Below are positions 16,205-26,278 of a stretch of DNA of 64,000 nt, one piece after another. The position numbers and the translations under genes were made by a program. The DNA is from Lutimonas halocynthiae. Lineage in GTDB: Bacteria > Bacteroidota > Bacteroidia > Flavobacteriales > Flavobacteriaceae. The stretch spans positions 124,001-188,000 of the forward strand of contig NZ_JAUFQO010000004.1 in assembly GCF_030409835.1 (NCBI RefSeq), read 5' to 3'. The notes under the pieces are model-generated. The model saw only the letters and a program-made list of their open reading frames with translations. It did no database searches and had not been told where the DNA came from. Position 1 is the stretch's first letter, and every line of letters begins with the position of its first letter.

Positions 16205-17326
16205 TCAAAGATTCCTGAAATGGCCAGGGGAATGGCCCGTTTTCTTTTTAAATGCAGCATACATTGCCGACCTCGATTTAAAGCCTGAATCTTCTCCGAT
16301 TCCTTCGATGGAATAATGCGCTTTAGACTGATCCTTTAGTAATTTTAAGGCAGCCTCTACCCTATAATTATTAACCCACTCGTTAAAATTAACTCCCATT
16401 TCATTATTGATGCAGGCAGAGAGTTGCCTTGAAGGTGTATTCATTGATCTAGACAAATCATAAATATTTAAATCCTGATTCAAATAATATGTGTTTGCTT
16501 CCATCTCATTTGTTAATTGCCTGCTTAGTTCCTTAAAATCGTTTTTACCTGTATCAATACTCCTGATTTCTTTTGATGATTTAAGCTCATTTATCGGTAA
16601 TCCATCAAATAAATTTTTATGCTGAAAGGCCCTGAAACTAATCCAATAAATAAATAGGATAACAAAACCCCAGGTCATTAAAACATAAGAAGACATACCG
16701 GTACCTCCTAGTGCTATTCTAAGAAGTTCTAATCCCCACATAAACGAAATTGGAATCACTGCAAAAATAAAATGCCATAACCATCTGATATTAAACATAT
16801 CCAGGTCTGCATACTCATTTCTTATCTGGGTTTTATAATTCAAAACTTCCCTAATCGCAAGAGCAATGGCTCCTATAGTTAAAAAGAAGGCCAGGTATTG
16901 GTTCACCATAAAAACATTGGAGATAATATCCCAACTAAGATACTCCTGAATGGATTTTCCATTCATCAAAAAAATCAAAAAATTCACTACTGTGATACCA
17001 ACCACAACAAATGAGAGGCTATAAATAAGTTTCAAAAGTTTACTATAGCGTGAAGTAACGCCGAGCTTTTCAAGAACATAGTTCAAAAACAGTACCGGAA
17101 AGAATAACTTAACTTCAGGCAGATTAAAATAATATGCGATCTGGTATGCTCCTATATGGTCATAAGGCACCCACATTGACATGGCCTCGAAAACAAAACA
17201 CAAAAGAAATAGTCCCAATAAGACGTTCGCCTTGCTGCTGTGCTTTTTTGAAAATATATAAAGCATTGCTAAAATAAAGCCCTGTATCAGAGCTGCCCAA
17301 ACAACAGTATTAATGATCTTTTCCAT
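16205..17326 (-). CDS. Membrane-bound AraC-family transcriptional regulator
   Basis: 373 aa. The N-terminal ~235 residues carry about seven hydrophobic segments (from AALIQGFILAMLYIF to YVLMTWGFVILFIYWISF). The C-terminal ~100 residues are an AraC HTH domain: NIYDLSRSMNTPSRQLSACI as the first helix-turn-helix and IGEDSGFKSRSAMYAAFKKK with TGHSPGHFR as the second. This 7TM-AraC form is common in Bacteroidota and links a membrane signal to local genes. It lies 142 bases upstream of the DUF418-hydrolase gene on the same strand, the likeliest target. Ligand unknown. Confidence 0.85.
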   Translation of the reverse strand: MEKIINTVVWAALIQGFILAMLYIFSKKHSSKANVLLGLFLLCFVFEAMSMWVPYDHIGAYQIAYYFNLPEVKLFFPVLFLNYVLEKLGVTSRYSKLLKLIYSLSFVVVGITVVNFLIFLMNGKSIQEYLSWDIISNVFMVNQYLAFFLTIGAIALAIREVLNYKTQIRNEYADLDMFNIRWLWHFIFAVIPISFMWGLELLRIALGGTGMSSYVLMTWGFVILFIYWISFRAFQHKNLFDGLPINELKSSKEIRSIDTGKNDFKELSRQLTNEMEANTYYLNQDLNIYDLSRSMNTPSRQLSACINNEMGVNFNEWVNNYRVEAALKLLKDQSKAHYSIEGIGEDSGFKSRSAMYAAFKKKTGHSPGHFRNL

Positions 17327-17370
17327 TCAATAAAAAGGCAATAAAAAAGAATTTTTAATTAAGAATTAAT

Positions 17371-18432
17371 TTATCTAATAATATACGTATTCGCGCTTTC
17401 ATAATTTCGAACAACAAAATTAAAAACAACCATGATAATTTCTCCCATGTTTTTGCATTTTTTAAAGTCTTTATCATGGGTATAATCAATCAGGTCTTTT
17501 TTGAGCATTTCAATATTCTCTGGTGTTGAAATCTGATCATTTTTCATGCATTCCATTAACCTTCGTATCCTGTTTCCGGTAGCTTTAAGTCTTTTCGCCA
17601 GCGCAGATCTTTCTTCTTTTTTGTACTGTTCAACTGATTCTTTACCCAAATTCTCCTCAACCATTTTCACAAAGTCAAAATTATCTTTAAAAAATTGGGG
17701 CCTGTATACTTTTAATTTACCCTCAAAGCTCTGCTGATCAAAATCCATGGCTCTTATTCTATACTGCACTTGATCAAAATCATAGGTAGGCACAATCACG
17801 TAGTTATAAGCACGCATGTCTCCTAATAACCTTAACGTACAGCGCTCATTAAATTTTACAAACTCCTTTGAAAGTCTTTGTTTCTCAATTTTTGAAATAT
17901 CACCTAAACTTTCTTCCATAAACATGTCACCTGGAATCCCAAGAACATGCTCCTCAATTAAGGTATCCTTATATATTAAAAAATTTATGTGATTAGGCGA
18001 AAGCAAGTGCTCAAATTCAAGGCCATACACCCGCGAAGCATCTGCCTTCTTCACATAAATATAAGTATAATTGTCATTCAGAATATTTCTGATCTTGACC
18101 CTAAATGGTTTAGAATTACCGAAAGTGCAATAATCAATTTCATCAACAATCAAGTTCTCCAATATGCCTTCACTCCCATCTCCATGCAAAATATTATACA
18201 TTCGTTTGAGGCTAAGATCAATCTCTTTTTGTTCAAATTCAGGATAATATACCCTGATCCATAGCGTATCTTTATCATGCTTATCATAGACGTTAACCGA
18301 TCCTGAAAACCGGAGGAGATCGTCATAAAAAACAGGAATCTTTATACTCCTGTTATAAGTACTCAAATATTGATACAGCTCTTCATTTATTGGAAAAGTC
18401 GGTTTCTTTCTGGAAATTAGTTTTTCATCCAT
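17371..18432 (-). CDS. Cytoplasmic protein of unknown function, faintly kinase-like
   Basis: 353 aa, no signal or membrane segment. No family recognised with confidence. The segment LRLLGDMRAYNYVIVP (~198-213) followed by RIRAMDFDQQSFEGK (~227-241) resembles the D-x(4)-N and DFD/DFG pattern of catalytic and metal-binding loops in atypical kinases (HipA, CotH, PI-kinase-like folds), and an earlier GIPGDMFMEE stretch could be a nucleotide loop. Residues ~260-310 are basic and helical. This is inference only. The gene is 44 bases upstream of the AraC regulator on the same strand and divergent from the ABC ATPase. Confidence 0.5.
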   Translation of the reverse strand: MDEKLISRKKPTFPINEELYQYLSTYNRSIKIPVFYDDLLRFSGSVNVYDKHDKDTLWIRVYYPEFEQKEIDLSLKRMYNILHGDGSEGILENLIVDEIDYCTFGNSKPFRVKIRNILNDNYTYIYVKKADASRVYGLEFEHLLSPNHINFLIYKDTLIEEHVLGIPGDMFMEESLGDISKIEKQRLSKEFVKFNERCTLRLLGDMRAYNYVIVPTYDFDQVQYRIRAMDFDQQSFEGKLKVYRPQFFKDNFDFVKMVEENLGKESVEQYKKEERSALAKRLKATGNRIRRLMECMKNDQISTPENIEMLKKDLIDYTHDKDFKKCKNMGEIIMVVFNFVVRNYESANTYIIR

Positions 18433-18575
18433 AGTTCCTTGATTATGATCATAACATCTTCGACGAATTTAATAAACTTTAATCCTAGAACCTAACATTC
18501 CGATTGAAGCTTTATTTTTTTAGTAACATTTATTTGCTATGTTCGTCTTATTAATATCAATTCAAAAAACACAAC

Positions 18576-19475
18576 TTGGAAACCATCTTATCGCTTAACA
18601 AATTAGACAAAAAATATGGCAGAATTCATGCCGTTAATGATCTTTCTTTTGATATTCAAAAAGGAAATGTTTATGGTATACTAGGCCCTAATGGGAGTGG
18701 TAAATCAACTACACTAGGAATTATTCTCAACGTTGTGAATAAATCTTCAGGGAGTTTTAGTTGGTTTAATGGGAAATTATCTACCCATGAAGCATTGAAA
18801 AAAGTAGGAGCTATTATTGAGCGCCCAAATTTCTATCCTTATATGAGCGCAAGGCAAAACTTGCAATTGGTTTGTAAAATCAAAGAAATTTCCTATGATA
18901 AAATTGATGAGAAACTGAAAGAAGTGAACTTATTTGAAAGGAGAAACAGTAAGTTCAAAACCTTTTCATTGGGTATGAAGCAAAGGTTGGCTATTGCTTC
19001 TGCCTTATTAAATGATCCTGAAATTTTAATTCTTGATGAACCAACCAACGGTCTGGATCCTCAAGGGATCCACGAGATAAGAAGCATCATAAAAAATATT
19101 GCTGCGAATGGAACAACGATTCTGCTTGCCTCTCATTTACTGGATGAAGTTGAAAAAGTATGTACTCATGTTGTTGTGATCAGAAATGGTATCAAACTTT
19201 ATTCTGGAAGGGTAGATCAAATGACCTCCTCGTTCGGTGTGATTGAACTGAGCACAAACAGTTCAAATACGGCTCTTTATACTGCCCTTAAAGACTACGA
19301 AGGAATTGAAAGTTCTACAGAAGAAAATGGCAAGATATTTTTAAAATTAAACAAGGATGTTTCAAGTGACGAATTAAATAAATTTTTAATGAGTCGCGAC
19401 ATTGTGCTCTCACATTTGATCAAAAGGTTGCCTACGCTTGAGCAACAATTCCTCACTTTAACCAATAATCACTGA
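18576..19475 (+). CDS. ABC transporter ATP-binding protein (BcrA/NatA-like)
   Basis: 299 aa. Walker A GPNGSGKST (~38-46), signature FSLGMKQRLAIA (~130), Walker B ILILDEPTNGLDP (~150) and the switch His in LLASHLLDE (~187) are all present, so it should hydrolyse ATP. The ~80 C-terminal residues after the NBD are usual for single-domain ATPases paired with small permeases. The start is TTG at 18576; an in-frame stop lies just upstream and no ATG precedes the conserved part. It forms a pair with the permease 23 bases downstream. Substrate unknown; related systems export lipids, peptides or antibiotics. Confidence 0.9.
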   Translation: METILSLNKLDKKYGRIHAVNDLSFDIQKGNVYGILGPNGSGKSTTLGIILNVVNKSSGSFSWFNGKLSTHEALKKVGAIIERPNFYPYMSARQNLQLVCKIKEISYDKIDEKLKEVNLFERRNSKFKTFSLGMKQRLAIASALLNDPEILILDEPTNGLDPQGIHEIRSIIKNIAANGTTILLASHLLDEVEKVCTHVVVIRNGIKLYSGRVDQMTSSFGVIELSTNSSNTALYTALKDYEGIESSTEENGKIFLKLNKDVSSDELNKFLMSRDIVLSHLIKRLPTLEQQFLTLTNNH

Positions 19476-19498
19476 TCAATAAACCAAGATCTATAATC

Positions 19499-20335
19499 AT
19501 GTTCAGACTACTCAGTATAGAAATCCATAAATTAAAAAATAGTACGGCCAGTAAAGTTCTGATTCTTACTTATTTTGCCTTATTAATGTCAATTGCGCTT
19601 ATAGCAGCAATAAAATTTGATATAGGACCTGTCCAATTTCATCTCGCCGAGCAAGGTATCTTCAACTTCCCTTTCATCTGGCATTTCAACACCTTTATAG
19701 CCGCTTTTTTTAAATTCTTTTTGCTATTGGTAATTGTGTCTATGATGGCTAATGAATACAGTAATAAAACCTTGAAGCAAAATCTTATTGATGGTCTTAG
19801 TAAAAAGGAATTTGTCATGAGTAAATTCTATACAGTACTTCTTTTTGCACTTATCTCAACAGTATTTGTATTCTTTGTCTCGCTTGTATTAGGTTTGATT
19901 TATTCTGATTTTAATGAATTCTCAATCATTTTTTCTGATTTAGAATACTTGGTTGCTTTTTTTGTCAAACTACTGGGATTCTTTTCATTTGGCTTATTCC
20001 TGGGAATGCTCATCAAACGTTCAGCATTTGCCGTTGGAGCCATGTTGATCTGGTTCATTGCCGAAACAATTGGTTATAATCTTCTAAAATGGAACGTTTT
20101 TAGAGGTACTGATATCGCGGATAATATTTTTCAATTTGCGCCTTTAAATTCAATGTGGAATCTAATTCACGAGCCTTTTTCAAGATTAGGTGCGGTAAGA
20201 ACCATTGCGAATCAAATTGGAGAAGATATAGGTGCTGACTATGCTGTTCATTGGTATGAAATAGCCATCGTTCTTGGCTGGACCTTTATCTTTATTTATG
20301 GCTCTTACTTTTTATTAAAGATTAGAGACCTTTAA
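19499..20335 (+). CDS. ABC transporter permease (ABC-2 type)
   Basis: 278 aa with about six membrane segments: near residues 18-38, 57-85, 110-135, 150-178, 180-200 and 250-272. The N-terminus MFRLLSIEIHKLKNS and the motif NEYSNKTLKQNLIDGLSKKEF (here split over residues ~86-106) are typical of ABC-2 permeases of the lantibiotic-immunity/Bcr kind. Co-transcribed with the ATPase. It completes a two-gene transporter; what it moves is not evident. Confidence 0.88.
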   Translation: MFRLLSIEIHKLKNSTASKVLILTYFALLMSIALIAAIKFDIGPVQFHLAEQGIFNFPFIWHFNTFIAAFFKFFLLLVIVSMMANEYSNKTLKQNLIDGLSKKEFVMSKFYTVLLFALISTVFVFFVSLVLGLIYSDFNEFSIIFSDLEYLVAFFVKLLGFFSFGLFLGMLIKRSAFAVGAMLIWFIAETIGYNLLKWNVFRGTDIADNIFQFAPLNSMWNLIHEPFSRLGAVRTIANQIGEDIGADYAVHWYEIAIVLGWTFIFIYGSYFLLKIRDL

Positions 20336-20353
20336 ATTAATGATGGAATATGC

Positions 20354-20361
20354 TATTTTTG
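20354..20361 (+). promoter_or_regulatory. -7 element just before uvrB
   Basis: TATTTTTG lies only 4 bases before the uvrB ATG at 20366. If used, transcription would begin at or inside the start codon, giving a leaderless mRNA. No TTG element is seen at 19-23 bases upstream. Confidence 0.3.
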
Positions 20362-20365
20362 CCAA

Positions 20366-22357
20366 ATGCAATTTCAATTAAAATCTGAATTTAAACCAAC
20401 CGGAGATCAGCCAAAAGCGATCAAGGAATTGATAAAAGGGATAGAAGAAAACGACCGATACCAAGTCTTACTAGGTGTTACGGGATCAGGAAAAACCTTT
20501 ACCGCGGCAAACGTTGTTGAAAAAGTGCAAAAACCAACATTAGTTTTAGCACATAATAAAACGCTTGCGGCACAATTATATTCAGAATTCAAGCAATTTT
20601 TCCCTGACAATGCGGTTGAATATTTCGTTTCCTATTATGACTATTACCAACCGGAAGCCTTTATCCCAACCACAGGTTTATACATAGAGAAAGACTTATC
20701 AATTAATGATGAGATTGAAAGAATGCGCTTAAGCACTACCTCATCATTGCTATCTGGAAGAAGAGATGTATTGGTTGTTGCGTCGGTATCTTGTTTATAT
20801 GGAATAGGAAATCCGGTGGAATTCAAAAAAAATGTGATCACGATTGAAGTTGGTGAGCAAATAGCCAGAACCAGATTTTTACATCAATTGGTTACGAGTT
20901 TGTATTCCAGAACAGAAGAGGAAGTAAAAAGTGGTACATTTAAAGTGAAAGGAGATACCATCACTATTTACCCGTCTTATGGAGAATATGGTTTTAGAGT
21001 TCATTTTTTTGGAGATGAAATTGAAGAGATAGAGAGCTTTGATCTGATTAACAATGTAATCATTGAATCATTTGAACAACTTAATATTTATCCTGCAAAT
21101 TTATTCGTGACCTCACCAGATGTATTACAAAATGCCATTCATGATATTCAGGATGACCTGATGAAACAGGTGGATTTTTTCATTGAATCGGGACGGTCTT
21201 TAGAAGCCAAAAGACTAAAAGAGAGAACTGAGTTTGACCTTGAAATGATTCGCGAACTGGGTTATTGCAGTGGTATTGAGAATTACTCAAGATACCTAGA
21301 TGGAAGATCACCTGGTACAAGACCGTTTTGTTTATTGGACTATTTCCCGAATGATTATTTGATGCTGGTTGATGAAAGCCATGTTACCATACCGCAGGTT
21401 CATGCCATGTACGGAGGTGATCGATCAAGAAAAGAGAATTTAGTAGAATACGGATTTAGACTTCCTGCAGCAATGGATAACAGGCCTTTGAAGTTTGAAG
21501 AATTTGAGGCGATACAAAATCAAGTAATCTATATTAGTGCAACACCTGCAGATTATGAATTGCAGCACAGTGAAGGAGTTTTTGTTGAACAAGTTATAAG
21601 ACCAACAGGATTGCTTGATCCAGAAATTGAGGTCAGACCCAGTTCGAACCAAATAGACGATCTTATTGAAGAGATACAGTTAAGAATAGAAGTTGATGAA
21701 AGAATTTTGGTAACTACCCTTACCAAACGCATGGCAGAAGAATTGACAAAATACTTATCCAGAATTCAGATTCGATGCCGATATATCCATTCAGATGTTG
21801 ACACACTAGAACGAGTTGAAATTATGAATGATCTTAGAAAAGGATTATTTGACGTTTTAATTGGGGTAAATCTATTAAGAGAAGGGCTTGATCTACCGGA
21901 AGTATCGCTTGTTGCAATCTTAGACGCTGATAAAGAAGGTTTTTTAAGAAGTCATAGATCATTGACACAAACTGTAGGCAGGGCTGCTAGAAATGTCAAT
22001 GGAAAAGCAATACTGTATGCAGATAAGGTCACAAAAAGCATGCAATTGACAATTGATGAGACTAAGCGAAGAAGAGAAAAACAATCAGATTATAACACAA
22101 AACATAACATCACTCCGAAACAAATCAAAAAAAATATTGATGATTCATTGTCCAAAAACCAGTTAGCCACTTACCAATATGATGAAGCCAACACCAAGGC
22201 TAATGAACATGACTTACAGTATCTTAGCAAATCAGAATTAGAAAAAAGAGTCAGGGAGACCAGAAAGAACATGGAAGCAGCTGCTAAAGCGCTTGACTTT
22301 TTGATTGCTGCGAAACTCAGAGATGAAATCAAAGAATTACAAAAACACCTGCACTAA
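20366..22357 (+). CDS. uvrB: UvrABC excinuclease subunit B
   Basis: 663 aa, the normal UvrB length. Nucleotide excision repair helicase-like subunit that verifies lesions handed over by UvrA and recruits UvrC. Walker A GVTGSGKTFTAANV (~38), the beta-hairpin region YYDYYQPEAFIP (~91-102), DEAD-like DESH (~338), motif VI region QTVGRAARN (~539) and a C-terminal UVR coiled coil (EKRVRETRKNMEAAAKALDF, ~626-645) for UvrC contact. Starts 30 bases after the ABC permease. Confidence 0.98.
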   Translation: MQFQLKSEFKPTGDQPKAIKELIKGIEENDRYQVLLGVTGSGKTFTAANVVEKVQKPTLVLAHNKTLAAQLYSEFKQFFPDNAVEYFVSYYDYYQPEAFIPTTGLYIEKDLSINDEIERMRLSTTSSLLSGRRDVLVVASVSCLYGIGNPVEFKKNVITIEVGEQIARTRFLHQLVTSLYSRTEEEVKSGTFKVKGDTITIYPSYGEYGFRVHFFGDEIEEIESFDLINNVIIESFEQLNIYPANLFVTSPDVLQNAIHDIQDDLMKQVDFFIESGRSLEAKRLKERTEFDLEMIRELGYCSGIENYSRYLDGRSPGTRPFCLLDYFPNDYLMLVDESHVTIPQVHAMYGGDRSRKENLVEYGFRLPAAMDNRPLKFEEFEAIQNQVIYISATPADYELQHSEGVFVEQVIRPTGLLDPEIEVRPSSNQIDDLIEEIQLRIEVDERILVTTLTKRMAEELTKYLSRIQIRCRYIHSDVDTLERVEIMNDLRKGLFDVLIGVNLLREGLDLPEVSLVAILDADKEGFLRSHRSLTQTVGRAARNVNGKAILYADKVTKSMQLTIDETKRRREKQSDYNTKHNITPKQIKKNIDDSLSKNQLATYQYDEANTKANEHDLQYLSKSELEKRVRETRKNMEAAAKALDFLIAAKLRDEIKELQKHLH

Positions 22358-22470
22358 TTCATCAATCTGACTAAACTTCAAATTTGAATCAATCAAATCC
22401 GATTCAGATTCGTGCATCTATTATTGAAAAATCATTAACTTGCGACTAGAATACACCAATTCTATACGCT

Positions 22471-25236
22471 TTGAAAAACAATTATCTATCCATATTATTC
22501 ATATTTATTTTTGCGCTGACCTATGGGCAAAAAGAAACTGCCAATTGGTTTTTTGGGCAATATGCCGGCTTGAATTTTAGTACCAGAAGTCCGGTTGCTC
22601 AAAAAGGGAGTTTAAATACCTTAGAAGGTTGTGCCAGCATATCGAACGCGAAAGGGGCTTTGCTATTTTACACAGACGGAACTACAATATGGAACAGAAA
22701 TCATGATATAATGCCTAACGGTGATGGCTTATTTGGGCAAAAATCGAGTACCCAGGCTGCCATTATCGTTCCCATGCCCGAAAGCAAAAATATTTATTAT
22801 GTTTTCACCGTGAGCAGGTCTGAATATATTGAGATTGGTGAGGTCAAAAACGGTATCAACTACAGTATTGTCGATATGAATCTTGACAATGGCAAAGGAG
22901 ATGTCATTTCCGGGTCAAAAAATTTACATTTGCTGACCTATAATCCAAACGATGCGGAACAAAACGAATGGAAAAGTTCTGAAAAGATAGCGGCTACATT
23001 GCATTACGATGGTATTTCCTATTGGATTTTGACCCATTTCGTCGATACTTTTTACGCCTTTAAATTGGATATAAACGGATTGAATGAAGAACCAATAAAG
23101 ACGGTTGTCAACGATGTGATTCCAATTGCAGTAGGCCGAAGTTCCACCACCCTGGTGAATTTATCTTCACTCGGCTATTTGAAGCTCTCTCCCAATGGAA
23201 AAAAAATAGCCATTGCGTTTAGTTTTACAGGACAAAGTAGTACGTCGGGAAGGGTGTTTTTGTACGATTTTGATTCGGAGACCGGGAAAACATCTGTTAA
23301 CGGTACCCGATTAATTAGCAGTACTTATCCTTATGGAGTGGAGTTTTCTCCCAAATCCAGAAAACTATATGTCTCAACAAATACATATGTGACCAACCGA
23401 GGGCAGTCATTTTTTACAGGCAGTAATGTCTATCAATTTGACCTGCAGAGTCAGAATATACTCGGCAGTAAATTCGAAATACACAAATCTTCAACCCTTC
23501 TTGCCGGCGCACTTCAATTGGCTTTGGACGGGAAAATATATAGGGCAAAACACAAAACCGACACCGGTATTGGAGAATCCAGTCTGGCGGCCATCTCCAA
23601 ACCAGAACTCAATGGAAGAGATGCAGGATATGTTGAGAATGCTGTTACACTGGCCGGCGGAACTTATTCAAATTACGGTCTTCCTCCATTTATTTCATCG
23701 GCGTTTATACTAACTTTTGACTATAAATATACATGCTTAGGTGATGCAACGCATTTCTTTATCACATCTGAAGATCCATATGATAGTTTGGTTTGGGATT
23801 TTGGCGATGGAACAACAAGTACTGAGCCAGAACCTTATCATCAATATACTCAAGAAGGAGAATATGAAGTAACGCTTACCACCACTTTTAATGGATTTAC
23901 CGGTAAACCTTTAAAGAAGAAAGTTGAAATTACAGGAAATATAGATGTTATATCAAGTCCTTACACTTTTATTGAATGCGATACAGATTTAGACCCAGAG
24001 GATGGTATCACTCAATTTAACTTAGAACTGGCAAACGACCCTGTGAGTTTGGGTCGCGGGGATGAGGTAGATGTTTTCTATTATAAAGATTTAAATACGC
24101 TTACTAATGACACATTGAATATAAATGCGATACCCTATTTCTATACCAATACAATTCCGAATGAACCTCTTTTGGCCAAGGTAATTAGATCTGGTTCTGA
24201 TTGTTATAATGTTGCTGATGTAATTTTACGAGCAACCAAAACATTTGAATTTGTGGCCGAGAAAATGATTGGGTGTAATCAAGGAGATGGTACCGCTTTG
24301 TTTGATTTGGCTACTCAAACAAGTGCAATTGTAAGTGATTTGGGATTACCCAACACCACAACAGCCACATATCACAGAAGTAAAAACTTAGCGAGTCTAG
24401 GTTATGAAGCATTTGATGAAAATTATATTGGCAGCCCCGGTACGATATTTATTCGATTGGTAAATGACAATATTTGCTCTGGCATCGGATCAATAGACTT
24501 AGACATGCCTATTTTACCTCGAATAAATCAGGATGAAATATTGAGCATTTGCGCCGCTTCGTTTCCATTTAGAATTAATGCAGGTGTTGACTCATTTGAA
24601 AGACAAAACTATACATACGAATGGCTTAGCGGAGAGCAAACTTATGAAATTGAAGCCTTAGGTGAAGGAGAATACCACCTCACCATAACAGATAAAGAAA
24701 CGCTCTGCAGTATTGTAAGAAGTATAACTATTAGCAAGGTGGACGCACCTATCGTTAAAAACATCAAACTCGAAGATAACGGTACCGTTCATAGGGCTAC
24801 TGTTTTCCTTGAAAATGAAGGTGATTTTGAATTTTCTCTTGAAAGTCCTTTTGGTCCATATCAGCAGGATCCTGAATTTAATGAGCTGGCTCCAGGATCG
24901 TATACGGCATTTATCAGAGACAGGAAAAATTGTGAGGTTGTAGAAAAAAAGTTTTTCATTTTTGGATTTCCAAAATTTTTCTCACCAAATAGTGATGGTG
25001 AGGCTGATGTCTGGGAAGTAAAAGGTTTGAACCCGGTAGATTTTGAATATTCCGATATACAAATCTTTAATCGTTTTGGGAAATTATTGGCTTCTATTCC
25101 ACCTAATGGGCATTGGGATGGCACTTATAACGGCAGAACCTTACCTTCTGATGACTATTGGTTTACAATGACTGTGACTGACCCTGATGACATCTCTACA
25201 ACCTATGTTAAACATTTCAGTTTAATCAGTAACTAA
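22471..25236 (+). CDS. T9SS type B sorting-domain surface protein with PKD domain
   Basis: 921 aa starting at TTG 22471, which gives the signal peptide MKNNYLSILFIFIFALTYGQ. Residues ~20-420 form a repetitive beta region that starts WFFGQYAGLNF and has several LSPNGKKIAIAF-like blades, probably a beta-propeller. A PKD domain follows (~425-490, with VWDFGDGTTSTEPEP). The C-terminal ~90 residues (FGFPKFFSPNSDGEADVW, IFNRFGKLLASI, GHWDGTYNGRTLPSDDYWF) are the gliding-motility-associated type B sorting domain, so the protein is exported by T9SS and held on the cell surface. Likely adhesive or structural; ligand unknown. Confidence 0.92.
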   Translation: MKNNYLSILFIFIFALTYGQKETANWFFGQYAGLNFSTRSPVAQKGSLNTLEGCASISNAKGALLFYTDGTTIWNRNHDIMPNGDGLFGQKSSTQAAIIVPMPESKNIYYVFTVSRSEYIEIGEVKNGINYSIVDMNLDNGKGDVISGSKNLHLLTYNPNDAEQNEWKSSEKIAATLHYDGISYWILTHFVDTFYAFKLDINGLNEEPIKTVVNDVIPIAVGRSSTTLVNLSSLGYLKLSPNGKKIAIAFSFTGQSSTSGRVFLYDFDSETGKTSVNGTRLISSTYPYGVEFSPKSRKLYVSTNTYVTNRGQSFFTGSNVYQFDLQSQNILGSKFEIHKSSTLLAGALQLALDGKIYRAKHKTDTGIGESSLAAISKPELNGRDAGYVENAVTLAGGTYSNYGLPPFISSAFILTFDYKYTCLGDATHFFITSEDPYDSLVWDFGDGTTSTEPEPYHQYTQEGEYEVTLTTTFNGFTGKPLKKKVEITGNIDVISSPYTFIECDTDLDPEDGITQFNLELANDPVSLGRGDEVDVFYYKDLNTLTNDTLNINAIPYFYTNTIPNEPLLAKVIRSGSDCYNVADVILRATKTFEFVAEKMIGCNQGDGTALFDLATQTSAIVSDLGLPNTTTATYHRSKNLASLGYEAFDENYIGSPGTIFIRLVNDNICSGIGSIDLDMPILPRINQDEILSICAASFPFRINAGVDSFERQNYTYEWLSGEQTYEIEALGEGEYHLTITDKETLCSIVRSITISKVDAPIVKNIKLEDNGTVHRATVFLENEGDFEFSLESPFGPYQQDPEFNELAPGSYTAFIRDRKNCEVVEKKFFIFGFPKFFSPNSDGEADVWEVKGLNPVDFEYSDIQIFNRFGKLLASIPPNGHWDGTYNGRTLPSDDYWFTMTVTDPDDISTTYVKHFSLISN

Positions 25237-25266
25237 AAAAGACCGAAATATATTCGGCCTTTTAAG
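25236..25266 (+). terminator. Intrinsic terminator after the T9SS protein gene
   Basis: A6GACCGAA, short loop, TTCGGCCTTTT: a stem with one mismatch followed by T-rich sequence, directly after the stop codon. Confidence 0.65.
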
Positions 25267-25287
25267 TTTTTTATTATTCTCTGTAGC

Positions 25288-26115
25288 TTACCAGACTTCC
25301 GTTTCCAGCCATGTAACAGCCTTTTTAAGTTCGTCAACATAAGTACATGGTTCGTTATGAACCAATCCATCTGCCACAACAAATGTTATATCAGAACCAG
25401 CTCCTATAGATTCGTCAACAAAAGCTTGGGTAATGTCAAGAGGGAAAAGATCATCCTCAGAACCATGAATCACATATAAGGGTACATCAATCTTAATAAG
25501 ATCGCCATTACTCCTTTTCGTGTTATATGAAGTTGCCATAGGAATTGCTGCTGAGATAAGATCAGGGTAGAACTGAGAATAGAACCAGCTACCATTTCCT
25601 CCATCGCTATAACCGGTCAATACGACCTTTGCAGGATCAATATCCAAATTTGAAACTACCAAATCACTTAATGCCAGAATTTGCAAAATATTAGCCTGTT
25701 CATACCATAATACGCCGTTGCTATTCGGACTTAATATAAACACATCCTTGCCTTCAAAAGCAGGCTCTACTAAGCATTCTGTACTTTGATGGGCAGTTGC
25801 TGAACCGCTCTGAGCAGCCCCGTGCAATCTTATCACCAACGGTCTTTGGTTTGAATCCGATGCAGCTTCAGGTACTATAATTCTAAAGTTCCAGAAAACC
25901 CCTTCTACAATAGATTCCAATTGCAAATCATTGGTTCCAACGTTAATGGTCAAGGCATTAAAATCATCAATAACGTCTTGACTCGTTCTTGGCTCAGGAA
26001 CCGGATCTGGTATTGGATCTGGATCTGGCCCATCATCACTTCCTCCACAGGAAAAAAACAGTAAAAAAACAGTAAATAAAAGGATAGGTCTTATGTAAAA
26101 TTGAAGTTTTTTCAT
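25288..26115 (-). CDS. Alpha/beta hydrolase lipoprotein (depolymerase/feruloyl-esterase-like)
   Basis: 275 aa from ATG 26115; the frame is open to 26169 but only this start gives the lipoprotein signal MKKLQFYIRPILLFTVFLLF with lipobox FFSC. A Pro/Asp-rich linker (PDPIPDPVPEP) follows. Hydrolase residues: LTGYSDGGNGS (Ser ~166), HGSEDDLFPLD (Asp ~221) and VADGLVHNEPC (His ~252). The layout matches the extracellular PHB-depolymerase/feruloyl-esterase group, so a surface esterase is likely, substrate unknown. Single-gene unit behind the fsa terminator. Confidence 0.82.
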   Translation of the reverse strand: MKKLQFYIRPILLFTVFLLFFSCGGSDDGPDPDPIPDPVPEPRTSQDVIDDFNALTINVGTNDLQLESIVEGVFWNFRIIVPEAASDSNQRPLVIRLHGAAQSGSATAHQSTECLVEPAFEGKDVFILSPNSNGVLWYEQANILQILALSDLVVSNLDIDPAKVVLTGYSDGGNGSWFYSQFYPDLISAAIPMATSYNTKRSNGDLIKIDVPLYVIHGSEDDLFPLDITQAFVDESIGAGSDITFVVADGLVHNEPCTYVDELKKAVTWLETEVW

Positions 26116-26182
26116 GGTCTTGAAGTCATTAATTTTACTTAAATCTAGAATAAAATTAGCGGAAGCCAAAATTTATCATGTT

Positions 26183-26214
26183 AAAAAAAGAAAGCTACAG
26201 CAAGCTGTAGCTTT
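26183..26214 (-). terminator. Intrinsic terminator of fsa
   Basis: Read on the minus strand: AAAGCTACAG, loop CTTG, CTGTAGCTTT, then C and seven T. A perfect 10-bp stem with U-tract, 65-97 bases after the fsa stop. Confidence 0.85.
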
Positions 26215-26278
26215 AATTTATAACAATAATTGCTTCTAAAAAAGGATTAGTTGCATTGCAACAAATCCTGATTTCAAC

